Source: Ectobacillus panaciterrae DSM 19096
GTDB taxonomy: Bacteria; Bacillota; Bacilli; Bacillales; Bacillaceae_G
Length of the DNA: 64,000 bases
Direction of reading: 5' to 3'
NCBI RefSeq assembly: GCF_000430785.1
Contig: NZ_AUMR01000004.1
Coordinates: 159,213 to 223,212, forward strand
Shown one piece after another: positions 35,767 to 44,881 of the stretch (position 1 is the stretch's first letter; every line of letters begins with the position of its first letter). The position numbers and the translations under genes are program-made. The notes under the pieces are model-generated. The model made no database searches. It saw only the letters and a program-made list of their open reading frames with translations, and was not told the origin of the DNA.

Positions 35767-36957
35767 TTAAGACTGAAATTTAATAGGCCTATCCTGAGCA
35801 AGTTTGGCAATGGGACTAGGTTCTTGATGGCTTGCCCGAACAATAACATCCAGAGCGGCAGCAGTGGCCGCTTTTGCATGAAATCGATTCGCATTCTCTT
35901 TCATGTTCGATAAGAACTTTGGATTACATAACATGTTGGAGAGTTTAGTACGTAAATCAGTAAGATTTTCAGCCTGTACCGCGACTCCCGATTGCACCAA
36001 AAATCGTGCATTATCCTGTTCCTGTCCAGGCAGAGGGTTATAAAGCAGCATAGGCAACCCCATCGCTAGAGCTTCTGAAGTTGTTATTCCGCCTGCTTTT
36101 GTAATAATAAGATTAGAAACAGCCATGAGCTCATGCACATAGTCAATATATCCCGCCAAATGGATACGATGCTTCGAGTGCTTCAGTCCCTCTCTTACTT
36201 GATGCCGCAATTTCTCATTGTGACCACATACAATCAGAATCTGTATCGGTTCTGGTAACTCATTTAAAACTTGAAATATTGATAATCCATCGCCCATCAT
36301 TCCGTATCCTCCACCCATCACCAGTATCGTAGGCACCTTTGAATCTAACCCATATTTCATAGCCAACCTTTCACTGGAGTGGAAATTAGAAAATGCCGCT
36401 TTAATAGGGATTCCTGTATCGGTGATTTTATCATCTGGAATTCCTTGGCGATGCAAAGCTTGTCGAATCAGGCTTGATCCGACGATATATTGGTCAGTAT
36501 AAGGATGAATCCAATAGCTGTGATCGGTATAATCTGTAATAATGGTGACAGTTGGGACAGTTGTTAATCCGTATTCCTTTAACTTCGACATGATTGCTGC
36601 CGGATAAGGAAATGTACTCACAACTACCGACGGCTGAACCTCCTGCAATAACTTTAACATTTGACCCTTCTCAAGTGATAAAATTGTTTTAAGACTCATT
36701 GAAAAGGAATTTCTTCTCCTAGTTTTTTGATACAAATAATCATATATAGCAGGAAAAATTTGAATTCCTTTCATATAGAGATAATGACTAGCAGGATATA
36801 GGTAAGGATGAGCCCATGCCATAAAATCCAAAACAACTGATTCCATAACCGGTTGGCGTAGCTGCGTAGCTTCATGAATCGCATAGGCAGCCTGTTGATG
36901 TCCTTCCCCAAAGGTGCTAGAAAGAATAAGAATCTTATCTCTTCGGCTTGGTTTCAT
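35767..36957 (-). CDS. GT28 (MGDG synthase/UgtP family) glycosyltransferase
   Basis: A 396-aa relative of the ugtP product. N-terminal ILILSSTFGEGHQQAAYAIHE, VVSTFPYPAAIM and IITDYTDHSYWIHP match the acceptor domain. VMGGGYGMMGDGLS and TKAGGITTSEALAMGLPML, PGQEQDNARFL match the donor domain. The acceptor lipid is not deducible. With the deacetylase 55 bp downstream it forms a likely two-gene operon, convergent to ugtP. B. subtilis has similar GT28 proteins beyond UgtP (for example YkoN). Confidence 0.87.
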   Translation of the reverse strand: MKPSRRDKILILSSTFGEGHQQAAYAIHEATQLRQPVMESVVLDFMAWAHPYLYPASHYLYMKGIQIFPAIYDYLYQKTRRRNSFSMSLKTILSLEKGQMLKLLQEVQPSVVVSTFPYPAAIMSKLKEYGLTTVPTVTIITDYTDHSYWIHPYTDQYIVGSSLIRQALHRQGIPDDKITDTGIPIKAAFSNFHSSERLAMKYGLDSKVPTILVMGGGYGMMGDGLSIFQVLNELPEPIQILIVCGHNEKLRHQVREGLKHSKHRIHLAGYIDYVHELMAVSNLIITKAGGITTSEALAMGLPMLLYNPLPGQEQDNARFLVQSGVAVQAENLTDLRTKLSNMLCNPKFLSNMKENANRFHAKAATAAALDVIVRASHQEPSPIAKLAQDRPIKFQS

Positions 36958-37047
36958 ATATATTAGCTCCCTTGTTCCATATCTTCAAGTTCATTCTAGC
37001 TGACCTCCTACAATCCTTTCTTTCTCCTGTAGTTTTTGAATCCTATC

Positions 37048-37230
37048 TCAAATTTCGATTTTTTTATAAATAAAAACATAATTTATTATTAAAATGACGA
37101 ATACGATACTTATGAATACAGAAAGCGCTCCTCCTTCTCTTATCCATACAAAAAATAACGCCTTATGCGTACAGCCTAAAACAAGAATACAAAAAACGAG
37201 AAGTACACTGCTAATTTTATTCAACACCAT
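37048..37230 (-). CDS. Possible small two-helix membrane protein
   Basis: A 60-aa ORF with two hydrophobic stretches (about 7-21 and 37-54) around a short charged loop (WIREGG). The upstream sequence has only a weak purine site (AGAAG). No family is recognised. It lies in the otherwise empty gap between the GT28 gene and the dedA gene and may be chance. Confidence 0.3.
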   Translation of the reverse strand: MVLNKISSVLLVFCILVLGCTHKALFFVWIREGGALSVFISIVFVILIINYVFIYKKIEI

Positions 37231-37323
37231 TTACTTCTGATACCAACATAATTATTATTAACAGCATTTTAAGCCGTAATTTAAGATATAACCTAATTGT
37301 TACCTAATTATAACATCTAATAT

Positions 37324-37360
37324 AAAAGAACCTATGTGCTACATGCATAGGCTCTTTTTA
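37324..37360. terminator. Terminator downstream of the dedA-like gene
   Basis: AAGAACCTATG...CATAGGCTCTTTTT hairpin. On the minus strand it lies about 100 bp beyond the dedA stop and ends in TTCTTTTATA; it can work in both directions. Confidence 0.65.
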
Positions 37361-37462
37361 TAACTACATATCATTTTGTGACGTATGGTTATACCTTAAT
37401 AATATAGGAACCCGTTTCGCTAATTTATCATAAGTACTATCAGTTGTGCGAAAGGCTCTGCC

Positions 37463-38065
37463 TTAAGCATGATGCTGTGTGTTTCTTTTTCTAGTCAAGA
37501 CAATTAGATAGACGATGGATGCCAATATTGCAACTACCATAACCGGTTGAACATACGGTTTCGCCATTTCATTGACTCGTTCCCAATTTGATGCGAGTTT
37601 CTGTCCAAGAAAAATAAAAAAAGCTGACCATGGAAGAATAGCCAACGTCGTATACACGGTGAATTTACGGAACGACATCTTAGAAATACCTGCTGGAATC
37701 GAAATGGCATGTCTAACGACCGGAATAAAACGGGCGGTAAAAATAACTCCTACCCCATACTTCTCAAACCATGCTTCCGCTACACTAATATGTTTCTCAC
37801 GTATCAAAAAGAACTTGCCGTATTTTTTCAGAAATGCTCTTCCACCGAATTTCCCAATCCAATACAAAAATAACTGTGCAATGACTCCCCCAATCGTGCC
37901 GACCAGAATTGCCCCTAAGAAATTGATTTCCCCTCGTGAAACGAGATACCCTGCATATGCCAACACAATCTCACTTGGAATCACCTCTACCATTAATCCG
38001 AGAGCAATTCCTGCGTATCCTAACTTCATTAGAATGAGTAAAAAGGAATGAATAAATCCGCTCAT
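37463..38065 (-). CDS. DedA family membrane protein
   Basis: A 200-aa DedA/SNARE-associated protein with about five membrane segments. The family motifs are present: EVIPSEIVLAYAGYL near the start, GGVIAQLFLYWIGKFGG, and FTARFIPVVRHAISIPAG with the conserved Arg residues and Gly-rich exit. DedA proteins include undecaprenyl-phosphate and phospholipid flippases. Its neighbours (GT28, deacetylase) fit a lipid or envelope role. The ATG is preceded by AAAGGAGAAAATAT. Confidence 0.9.
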   Translation of the reverse strand: MSGFIHSFLLILMKLGYAGIALGLMVEVIPSEIVLAYAGYLVSRGEINFLGAILVGTIGGVIAQLFLYWIGKFGGRAFLKKYGKFFLIREKHISVAEAWFEKYGVGVIFTARFIPVVRHAISIPAGISKMSFRKFTVYTTLAILPWSAFFIFLGQKLASNWERVNEMAKPYVQPVMVVAILASIVYLIVLTRKRNTQHHA

Positions 38066-38452
38066 ATATTTTCTCCTTTAAGATATATTGCAATGACAAC
38101 TCCTACTAAAAATAAGATGGACTAATGCCTCTTCTATAAATAAATTTGATTGAATATCACCTTCTGCATAAAAAGTACTCACTTTCTACTCAATACATTT
38201 TGTAGTTATTTTACATATTGTTTTTTAAGTTAAACTGAATAGATATTAAAAAATTGATTAGAATTACATTAAAATTTTCTCATAATTATAGATTAATGCA
38301 TACTTAAGCAGTTCCTACTCACAAGCTGCTTCATGCTAAAAAATCTCCTTCGTACTATTACATTTGGCTTCTTTGCTAGTCATTCGATTGCGAGTTCCTG
38401 GGTAGGAGAAGGAGACTGTGCCGGAAATTTCAAAGCACCTGCCCGTGCTCAG
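38066..38452. other. Intergenic region upstream of dedA
   Basis: AT-rich leader and promoter region for dedA at 38066-38300, then a GC-richer stretch. No gene is recognised. Confidence 0.3.
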
Positions 38453-38597
38453 TCCTTTTTTAGATGGGCATAGTGTGCCTGCTGCGTGTAGTAAAAGACA
38501 AACCCTTTTAGACGCCTCCCTGTGTTTGTAACGAAACATACAGATTGATTCGTTTGTTTGTCGTATACTGCGAGCAGCATGGGTTGTAAACAAAGGA
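38453..38597 (+). repeat. bcr1-like dispersed repeat, copy 2
   Basis: A 145-bp relative of the repeat at 11866-12015 in the same orientation, with the same order of words (TCCTTTT, GGGCATAGTGTGCC, CCTGTGTTTGTAAC, ATACTGCGAGCA, AAAGGA) but many substitutions. Confidence 0.6.
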
Positions 38598-38611
38598 AAG
38601 AATTCTTATCT

Positions 38612-38646
38612 AAAAAAAGAAAGTGGAAGTCTCCACTTTCTTTTTA
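38612..38646. terminator. Orphan intrinsic terminator-like hairpin
   Basis: GAAAGTGGA-AGTC-TCCACTTTC flanked by an A-run and TTTTT. No gene precedes it on the plus strand, so it may end a small RNA or belong to the repeat just upstream. Confidence 0.6.
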
Positions 38647-38698
38647 GGAATTTTTAAGTATACAGAATTTTTAAAATATTATCAAGAGAGGTGTTTCT

Positions 38699-38821
38699 GT
38701 GAAAATGATATTTCCTTATTTACACCCCGTGATATACAACAAGGATATACCCGTAGGTTTTATCGCCCCTAGAGGACACCTTGAAGGGTTTGACCGCTAT
38801 CTCACACGGAGGCTGCTCTAG
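38699..38821 (+). CDS. Candidate 40-aa small protein with a core shared with the MITE repeats
   Basis: From a GTG at 38699 after GAGAGGTG (good spacing) an ORF of 40 codons runs MKMIFPYLHPVIYNKDIPV ... GHLEGFDRYLTRRLL. Just after it lie a long A/T hairpin and paired CATCCCG/CGGGGATG. Its DNA contains AAGGGTTTGACCGCT (38784-38798), the most conserved word of the MITE-like repeats at 34782 and 44441, where it would read KGFDRF. It is either a real small gene or a diverged repeat that happens to be open. No known family. Confidence 0.35.
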   Translation: MKMIFPYLHPVIYNKDIPVGFIAPRGHLEGFDRYLTRRLL

Positions 38822-38898
38822 TCCATCCCGAAAAAAAAACAGTTTTTTTCATCCGGGGATGCGGCTAAGCCATGCGGGTTTCTTTAAGACGAAACACC

Positions 38899-40224
38899 TT
38901 AGTTCCTAATTAAAACTTTTAATTCTTCTTCGTATTCCGTGATCGCCGAGTCTAGAACAGCTAATCCATAATCGATCTGATCTTTATTTACCGAAAGAGG
39001 AGGAATCATTCGAACTACCTCACTTGAATTTCCACAGAAATAAAATAATACTCCCTTTTTCAGTGCAATGTCCAAAATTTTAAATAATCCCTCTCCATTC
39101 GGAGTATGCGCTTCTGGATAAACAATTTCAATCCCTATCATTAGTCCGATAGCACGAATATTACCAATAACAGAATGCTTCTTCTTTAGCTCATGGAGCT
39201 TTTGTACAGCATAGCTTCCCATTTCTTTCGCATTCTCTACAAGTCTTTCTTCCTTCATGACTTCCAATGTAGCAAGCGCAGCCGAGCACGCAATAGGATT
39301 TCCTCCAAAAGTAGTTCCATGCGTTCCAAGGGGCCATTGCTGCATTAATTCTTTTGATGCAACAGTTGCACTAAGCGGCAGACCGGATGCAATTCCCTTT
39401 GCAATTGCCATAATATCCGGCGTTACGCCAAATGCTTGAGCAGCAAACCAATCGCCTGTACGTCCAAAACCTGTTTGAACCTCATCGAAAATTAACAGTA
39501 TGCCATGGCGATCGCAAATCTCGCGGATTTTCTTGAGCCATCCTGCCGGCGGCACAATATATCCCCCCTCTCCCAAGACAGGCTCCACAATGACACACGC
39601 CACTTCTTCCGGAGTTACCTGATGATTGAAGAGAGTTGCAAAATCTCTTTCTAATTTCTCTATACAATATAATTCTGGGTCCATACCTTGCGGACAATCT
39701 TTCGTACTTGCATATGGAATTTGATACGTTAATCCATTAGGCTGTAAAAACTTTCTGTATTTGCTTTTTGAAGTAGTTACACTCAAAGAGCCCATGGAAC
39801 GCCCGTGAAAGCAGCCGAGAAAAGAAATGACATACGGTCTCTTTGTAACATATTTCGCTAGCTTAATAGCACCTTCTATCGCTTCTGTGCCGCTATTGGC
39901 AAAGAAGAAACAGTCCAGGTTCCCAGGCAGGATTTTCCCAAGCTCTTCTGCCAAGCGTAAAATGGCTTCATACATAATGACTCCAGATGGACCATGCACA
40001 AGAGAATCGGCACCGTCTTTAATGGCTTGTACAACTTTAGGATGACGATGTCCAACGTTCGTCGTCGCGATTCCTGATGTGAAATCCAAATACTTTTTGC
40101 CATCCAGCCCATAGTAATAGCATCCTTCTTCTTTTATTACCGGCAGATTTGGATGATCTTTAGCCATGCTTGGGGCTAATAGCTCCGGCATTCTTTCGAT
40201 TAAATGGCTCCAATTTGTAGTCAT
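38899..40224 (-). CDS. Class III PLP aminotransferase (4-aminobutyrate type)
   Basis: A 441-aa fold-type I aminotransferase. It shows [45 protein letters not shown], the [11 protein letters not shown] motif (PLP-binding Asp) and [14 protein letters not shown] with the Schiff-base Lys. Best reading is GABA aminotransferase, giving succinate semialdehyde; ornithine or putrescine types are alternatives. The ATG at 40224 follows AAAGGAG by 8 nt. It is last in the ureohydrolase-symporter-aminotransferase string, where guanidinobutyrate hydrolysis would supply GABA. Confidence 0.88.
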   Translation of the reverse strand: MTTNWSHLIERMPELLAPSMAKDHPNLPVIKEEGCYYYGLDGKKYLDFTSGIATTNVGHRHPKVVQAIKDGADSLVHGPSGVIMYEAILRLAEELGKILPGNLDCFFFANSGTEAIEGAIKLAKYVTKRPYVISFLGCFHGRSMGSLSVTTSKSKYRKFLQPNGLTYQIPYASTKDCPQGMDPELYCIEKLERDFATLFNHQVTPEEVACVIVEPVLGEGGYIVPPAGWLKKIREICDRHGILLIFDEVQTGFGRTGDWFAAQAFGVTPDIMAIAKGIASGLPLSATVASKELMQQWPLGTHGTTFGGNPIACSAALATLEVMKEERLVENAKEMGSYAVQKLHELKKKHSVIGNIRAIGLMIGIEIVYPEAHTPNGEGLFKILDIALKKGVLFYFCGNSSEVVRMIPPLSVNKDQIDYGLAVLDSAITEYEEELKVLIRN

Positions 40225-40415
40225 ATGAATTCTCCTTTGCAATGATTTATTTTCCTAGTGCTGCTGTTGCTATCCTTGTGTGTAAAGATAATTTTTATAT
40301 TTTATTTAAGATGGCTTCATATCAACATCTCTATTGACCATTTTGCTTTTCTGAAGGAAATTTGTTGCTTACAGGATCAAATTCAGTTTCTCGCGAGTTC
40401 TATGCTTTCACTTCC

Positions 40416-41834
40416 TTAGGATAAAATCTGTTCTTCCTCCTGTGAATGCATGATTAAACTTGTTTCATTTTTGCTAAAAAGTAGAGTAGTGACGCACATC
40501 ACTACAACCCCCGCTGCAATCCCGTAAAGTATCGGATTCGTAGCGCTTAATCCTTCAACCGCAAGTCCTCCCAGAACAACAATTGTACTCACAATAATCG
40601 AATAGAAGCCTGCTTTTGCTGTAGCTCGTTTCCAGAAAAAGCCCATTACAGTAGGTACAAAAATCGCGCCTGATAAGATCGCATATGCCACATCTAATGC
40701 TACCAATATATTTTGAATCCAAAGAGCAAACACAATTGCCAACAGGCCAACCGTCAATGTAGTGACACGTGATACGAAAACAAGCTGCTTATCGCTAATA
40801 TTTTTTAAAACGTGTTGTTTTAAAAGATCATTCGTTATAATTGTGGAGGACGCGAGCAATGTACCTGAAGACGTAGACATTAGAGCCGAGCAAACCGCTG
40901 CTAGTATAATCCCTAGAACACCATGCGGCAGAATGGAAATTGCCATATGTGCAAATACATTCTGCGGATCAGCCAAGTTAGGCAGTAAAATCACTCCGCA
41001 CATTCCAATAATACTCAGAGCGACCGCATAAGCAACGCTGTATGCACCTGCGAAAATCGCGCCCCATTTAGAGATTTTCGCAGTTTTCGCCGTGAAAATA
41101 CGCTGCCAGATATCTTGCGAGACTACCATGCCCAGGGTGTAAAGCATAAAGTATTGAAAAATCTTATCATACCCCATGTTGGACAAATCGAAATAATTTG
41201 CTGGGAGCGTCGCCGTAAGCGCTTTCCAACCACCTGCATGAGAGAGCGAGATTGGAAGCATAATGAAAAACACACCTGTTGTTTTGACAACAAACTGGAT
41301 GATGTCTGTAACCGTTACACTCCACATGCCACCGAGGATCGTATAAAACACCACAATTCCGCCGCCTAAAACCATGGTTATCTTTAAATCCCAGCCAAGA
41401 AGAACGTTAAAAATCGTGCCGATCCCGATGACCTGCGTCACTGATACCATGAGCGTATAAATGGCGGCCACCACGCCGCTAATGAGCCTCGCTCGCTCAT
41501 TATAGCGCTTTCCTAAAAGTTCACTGATAGTTAGTACTTTATATTTCGAAATTTTAGTGATAAAGAAAAGACCTAATACAGCGATACCAAGCCCAATCGA
41601 AAACACAAACCAAGCACCGGAAATACCAAATTTATAACCAAGTGAAGCCGTCCCGATTGTCGAAGCACCACCTAAAATTACAGCAGCCAGGCAGCCGAGA
41701 TACATGAAAAAGCCAAGGTTCCTACCAGCCAGAGCATAATCCTCGGATGTTTTGGCTCTTTTGGAACCGATAACCCCAACAATAATTAGGAGTGCAAAAT
41801 ATAGAAGAACCTCAATAATATCGATTTTGCTCAT
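40416..41834 (-). CDS. Sodium:solute symporter family transporter
   Basis: A 472-aa SSS-family protein with about 13 membrane helices. Typical are EDYALAGRNLGFFMYLGCLAA in part near residue 31, a GGASTIGTASLGYKFGISGAW stretch in part, and LLASSTIITNDLL. SSS transporters couple Na+ entry to uptake of organic solutes. Its position 27 bp after the ureohydrolase and before the aminotransferase suggests uptake of 4-guanidinobutyrate, agmatine or a related compound. That substrate is inferred from context only. Confidence 0.88.
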   Translation of the reverse strand: MSKIDIIEVLLYFALLIIVGVIGSKRAKTSEDYALAGRNLGFFMYLGCLAAVILGGASTIGTASLGYKFGISGAWFVFSIGLGIAVLGLFFITKISKYKVLTISELLGKRYNERARLISGVVAAIYTLMVSVTQVIGIGTIFNVLLGWDLKITMVLGGGIVVFYTILGGMWSVTVTDIIQFVVKTTGVFFIMLPISLSHAGGWKALTATLPANYFDLSNMGYDKIFQYFMLYTLGMVVSQDIWQRIFTAKTAKISKWGAIFAGAYSVAYAVALSIIGMCGVILLPNLADPQNVFAHMAISILPHGVLGIILAAVCSALMSTSSGTLLASSTIITNDLLKQHVLKNISDKQLVFVSRVTTLTVGLLAIVFALWIQNILVALDVAYAILSGAIFVPTVMGFFWKRATAKAGFYSIIVSTIVVLGGLAVEGLSATNPILYGIAAGVVVMCVTTLLFSKNETSLIMHSQEEEQILS

Positions 41835-41861
41835 TAAGAATGCACCTCTCCTCAGTATTTA

Positions 41862-42821
41862 TTATTTATTTGAAGCAACTAAACTTCGACGCTTTTGCAA
41901 AGCCGCCAGTGTAATCATTTCATATGCGATGCTCGATGCTGCGACAGCTGTTATTTCTCCGCTATCGTATGCAGGCAAAACCTCTACTAAATCAAAGCCC
42001 ACGATGTTTAGTCCATCCAATCCTTGAACAAGTTCAACAGCTTCAATACTAGTAGGACCCCCTATTTCGGGTGTTCCAGTTCCAGGAGCATATGCCGGAT
42101 CGATGAAATCTATGTCGAATGAGACAAAAACCAATGCATTTTGAACTCGTGAATGGATTCTTTGAAGAACTTCTTGATATCCTATTTTCCGTACTTCTTT
42201 CATTGTGATGACTTCAAATCCCAGCGCTCTTGCATCATCGATATCATTTGGCCCGTATAAAGGTCCGCGCATCCCGATTTGAATAGAGTGTCTTACATCG
42301 ATTAATCCCTCTTCAACAGCTCTTCGAAACGGGGTTCCGTGCATATACTTTTCTCCATAATAGTGATCCCATGTATCACTATGAGAATCGAAATGAATAA
42401 GCGCAATCGGACCAAATTGCTTTGCGAACGCTCTCAAGTTTCCTAAGGAAATTGAATGGTCCCCGCCTAAAATGATTGGGGTTATTCCTTTTTGCAATAG
42501 AGGTGTCAATCCTTCTACGATGTTGTCGTAAGTTCGCTGGATGTTTCCCGGTATAACATCTAAATCCCCATAGTCTACACCTGAACAATACTCAAAGATA
42601 TCGATATCCTGGTCTGGATTGTACGGACGCAATAAGCTAGAAGCATTGCGTATATGATTGGGACCTAAACGTGCTCCTACACGATAAGATTGGGCCGTAT
42701 CGAAAGGAACTCCCAACACAGCAAAATCTACGCCTTCAGTGGTACTTTTTTGTTCGAGTCTCATAAACGTTTTTACACCGCAAAAACGTGGTGACATAGA
42801 AGAATCTTTTGGCTTATACAT
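41862..42821 (-). CDS. Ureohydrolase (arginase/agmatinase family), probable guanidinobutyrase
   Basis: A 319-aa binuclear-metal hydrolase. Ligands are H122 (GGDHS), D145, H147 and D149 (FDSHSDTWD), D236 and D238 (SFDIDFIDP). HGTPFRRAVEEGL and QIGMRGPLYG are typical of guanidinobutyrase/agmatinase-type members rather than arginase. It would release urea from a linear guanidine compound; with a GABA-type aminotransferase downstream, 4-guanidinobutyrate is the simplest substrate. Agmatine or guanidine itself cannot be excluded. It is the first gene behind a sigma-54 promoter. Confidence 0.88.
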   Translation of the reverse strand: MYKPKDSSMSPRFCGVKTFMRLEQKSTTEGVDFAVLGVPFDTAQSYRVGARLGPNHIRNASSLLRPYNPDQDIDIFEYCSGVDYGDLDVIPGNIQRTYDNIVEGLTPLLQKGITPIILGGDHSISLGNLRAFAKQFGPIALIHFDSHSDTWDHYYGEKYMHGTPFRRAVEEGLIDVRHSIQIGMRGPLYGPNDIDDARALGFEVITMKEVRKIGYQEVLQRIHSRVQNALVFVSFDIDFIDPAYAPGTGTPEIGGPTSIEAVELVQGLDGLNIVGFDLVEVLPAYDSGEITAVAASSIAYEMITLAALQKRRSLVASNK

Positions 42822-42859
42822 TGTTTCCCTCCCCGATTTCTTTACTCGCCTTTTAATAA

Positions 42860-42876
42860 TGCAAGAACTATGCCAA
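42860..42876 (-). promoter_or_regulatory. Sigma-54 (SigL) -24/-12 promoter of the ureohydrolase operon
   Basis: On the minus strand TTGGCATAGTTCTTGCA matches TGGCAC-N5-TTGCA with one change. It lies about 40 bp upstream of the ureohydrolase start and downstream of the gene for a sigma-54 activator. Confidence 0.88.
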
Positions 42877-42913
42877 GCAGGGAGGTACCCCTCATTTTTT
42901 TAAACTAAAAAGA

Positions 42914-42934
42914 AAAAAGATGGCATAGCCATCC
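42914..42934 (-). terminator. Terminator after the sigma-54 activator gene
   Basis: GATGGC-TAT-GCCATC followed by TTTTTT on the minus strand, 14 bp after the activator stop. It isolates the activator transcript from the sigma-54 promoter downstream. Confidence 0.88.
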
Positions 42935-42947
42935 CTAGCAAATATCC

Positions 42948-44360
42948 TTAATTGATTCCATATTTTTTCAGCTTCCTTACTACCGAAGGCTGACTAATCC
43001 CTAATGCTTCGGCTATTTTCACTGTTTTTTTATGCTTTCTTTTAGCCTCTAATAATACTTCCTTCTCTACTATTTCTAAGGTTTCAGTAAGCGTTCGGGC
43101 TGAGCCCGAAAAGTTCTTAGTGTAATGCTCTTGCTTATAATAATCTGGTATATTTTCTATTGTAATTAATCTAGAGCGGGACGTAATAACAAGCCTTTCC
43201 ATTAAATTCATTAATTCTCTGACATTCCCTTCCCACTTTTGCCGCAGCAGAAATTGTATAACTGCTTCGTCCAATTCCCGTTCTCTTTCATATTGCTTAC
43301 AAAATTTATTCAAAAATAAATAAATAAAATTCATCAAGTCTGCCGGCCGCTCACGCAGCGGCGGAACGATAATAGGTATTACGTTTAAGCGGAAATATAA
43401 GTCCTGCCGAAATTTCTTCTCCTCTACAAATTCTTTCAGATTCCGATGTGTAGCAGCAATCAAGCGAAAATCTACTTTTCGTGGCTTCGTGCCCCCGACG
43501 CGATAAAACTGCTTCTCTTCAATAAGTTTCAGGATTTTCACTTGATTCTCAAGAGAAAGCTCCCCTACTTCATCAAGAAATAAAGTTCCTCCCTCAGCAA
43601 GCTCCGCAAGCCCGACCTTTCCACTCTTTTTCGCACCTGTAAAAGAACCAGCTTCATATCCGAAAAACTCCGCTTCAAATAGCGATTCCGGTATAGATCC
43701 ACAATTGACCTCAATAAACGGACCGGTTTTTCTAGGCCCTTCATTATGTATATATCTTGCAATAGCTGTCTTTCCTACACCCGATTCACCAAGTAAAACA
43801 GTACTAACGTCTACTTCCGCCACTTGATGGATTGTCTCCATTATTTTGCTCATAGCCGGATCATCAGCTACTAAACCTAGAGATAAAAACTTCTGCTGCC
43901 ATTGACTCTGCAGCTCCAGCTTTACAAGCTCCAGCTCATCTTGCATATGATGCAAATAATTTTGAATATCCAATAGATCTGTAACATCGTGTGAATAGCT
44001 TACAATGCGATATACATCCCCTTTTGCGTTAAGTACAGGAAGGCCTGTCACAAGCAGCTTTTTCCCCGTCATTGTTAGCTGAACAAGAGTAACCTTTTCT
44101 TGTTTTTGAATAACGAGAGGGGTTAGAATAGGGGTCATTATCCCAGCACGTTCTAACTCATAAATGGAACTGCCAATTAAATCCTCATACTTAAGGCCGT
44201 ATATAGCAGCTGTAGATTTTGTAGCTTTTAGAATGATGCCATTTATATCTGTAACCATTAAATCATCCTTTAAAGATTCCAAGATGGCTTCCGTATCACC
44301 AAAGTATTGTATATCTATCAAATGGTTCACCTTCTTTCTTGAAATATTCAAAATATTCAT
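42948..44360 (-). CDS. Sigma-54-dependent activator (PAS, AAA+, Fis-type HTH)
   Basis: A 470-aa enhancer-binding protein. A PAS sensor spans about 20-130. The AAA+ domain has Walker A GESGVGKTA (191-199), the sigma-54 contact loop GSFTGA (238-243, variant of GAFTGA) and Walker B GGTLFLDEVGE (257-267). The C-terminal HTH is KIAEALGISQPSVVRKLKKYG in part. It resembles RocR-type regulators in architecture. It sits directly upstream of the ureohydrolase operon with a -24/-12 promoter in between, so it very likely activates that operon. No receiver domain, so it probably senses a small molecule. Confidence 0.93.
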   Translation of the reverse strand: MNILNISRKKVNHLIDIQYFGDTEAILESLKDDLMVTDINGIILKATKSTAAIYGLKYEDLIGSSIYELERAGIMTPILTPLVIQKQEKVTLVQLTMTGKKLLVTGLPVLNAKGDVYRIVSYSHDVTDLLDIQNYLHHMQDELELVKLELQSQWQQKFLSLGLVADDPAMSKIMETIHQVAEVDVSTVLLGESGVGKTAIARYIHNEGPRKTGPFIEVNCGSIPESLFEAEFFGYEAGSFTGAKKSGKVGLAELAEGGTLFLDEVGELSLENQVKILKLIEEKQFYRVGGTKPRKVDFRLIAATHRNLKEFVEEKKFRQDLYFRLNVIPIIVPPLRERPADLMNFIYLFLNKFCKQYERERELDEAVIQFLLRQKWEGNVRELMNLMERLVITSRSRLITIENIPDYYKQEHYTKNFSGSARTLTETLEIVEKEVLLEAKRKHKKTVKIAEALGISQPSVVRKLKKYGIN

Positions 44361-44440
44361 TTATAAATATTTTATTCGTTTTTGTTCATTTAAGTAAAGT
44401 ATAACTTGCATTTACTAAACTTAAATGTTGCCCATAAAAC

Positions 44441-44636
44441 CTATATAAATGCAACTAAAAAAATCGACATAAAACTTTTCTTTTAGGGGGGAGAGATCAT
44501 CCGAATAAGCGTAGAAGCGGTCAAACCCTTTTCGTAGCCCATGCAGGGAGAGGGAGAGAGAGAGGGAGCGCAGTTTCCCTTTTGTTCTACGTGGCAAACG
44601 ATAGATATGTCGGAATAACAAAGTGAACTTATATAA
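44441..44636 (-). repeat. MITE-like repeat, subfamily B, copy 2 (inverted)
   Basis: A 196-bp block, near-identical to 34782-34980 in reverse orientation, with ends CTATATAAATGCAACT and AAGTGAACTTATATAAAAG. A GAGAGG-type simple run near 44550 differs from the other copy. It lies upstream of the sigma-54 activator, where it may separate that gene from its promoter. Confidence 0.85.
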
Positions 44637-44805
44637 AAGAACTTTTCTTCTTAAGCAGAATAGAAGCCTTATTCATGCTTTCTTAGAAAAGTGAATACTC
44701 CCCTTTGCAACATCAAATTGAATGATACATAGAGAAAGGAGTAGTAAAAGTGGTGAGCCCTTATATCTTTTACTAGATTATTTATAATAGGAAATGTTAA
44801 AGTTC

Positions 44806-44835
44806 TTGACAATGATACTCATATACTATTAGACT
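44806..44835 (+). promoter_or_regulatory. Predicted sigma-A promoter of the Tyr T-box permease
   Basis: Perfect TTGACA (44806-44811), an 18-bp spacer and TAGACT (44830-44835), about 45 bp before the first T-box. Confidence 0.55.
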
Positions 44836-44881
44836 ATAACTTATTCAAATGAAATTAACGTGTATGAAACTTTTATATAGA

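Noticed and set aside
42379..42588. Small ORFs inside the ureohydrolase gene and similar overlaps elsewhere
   Set aside because: They share DNA with a conserved gene in another frame and have no independent support.
42822..42947. Guanidine riboswitch before the ureohydrolase
   Set aside because: The gap is filled by a terminator and a sigma-54 promoter; no guanidine-I, II or III motif is seen.
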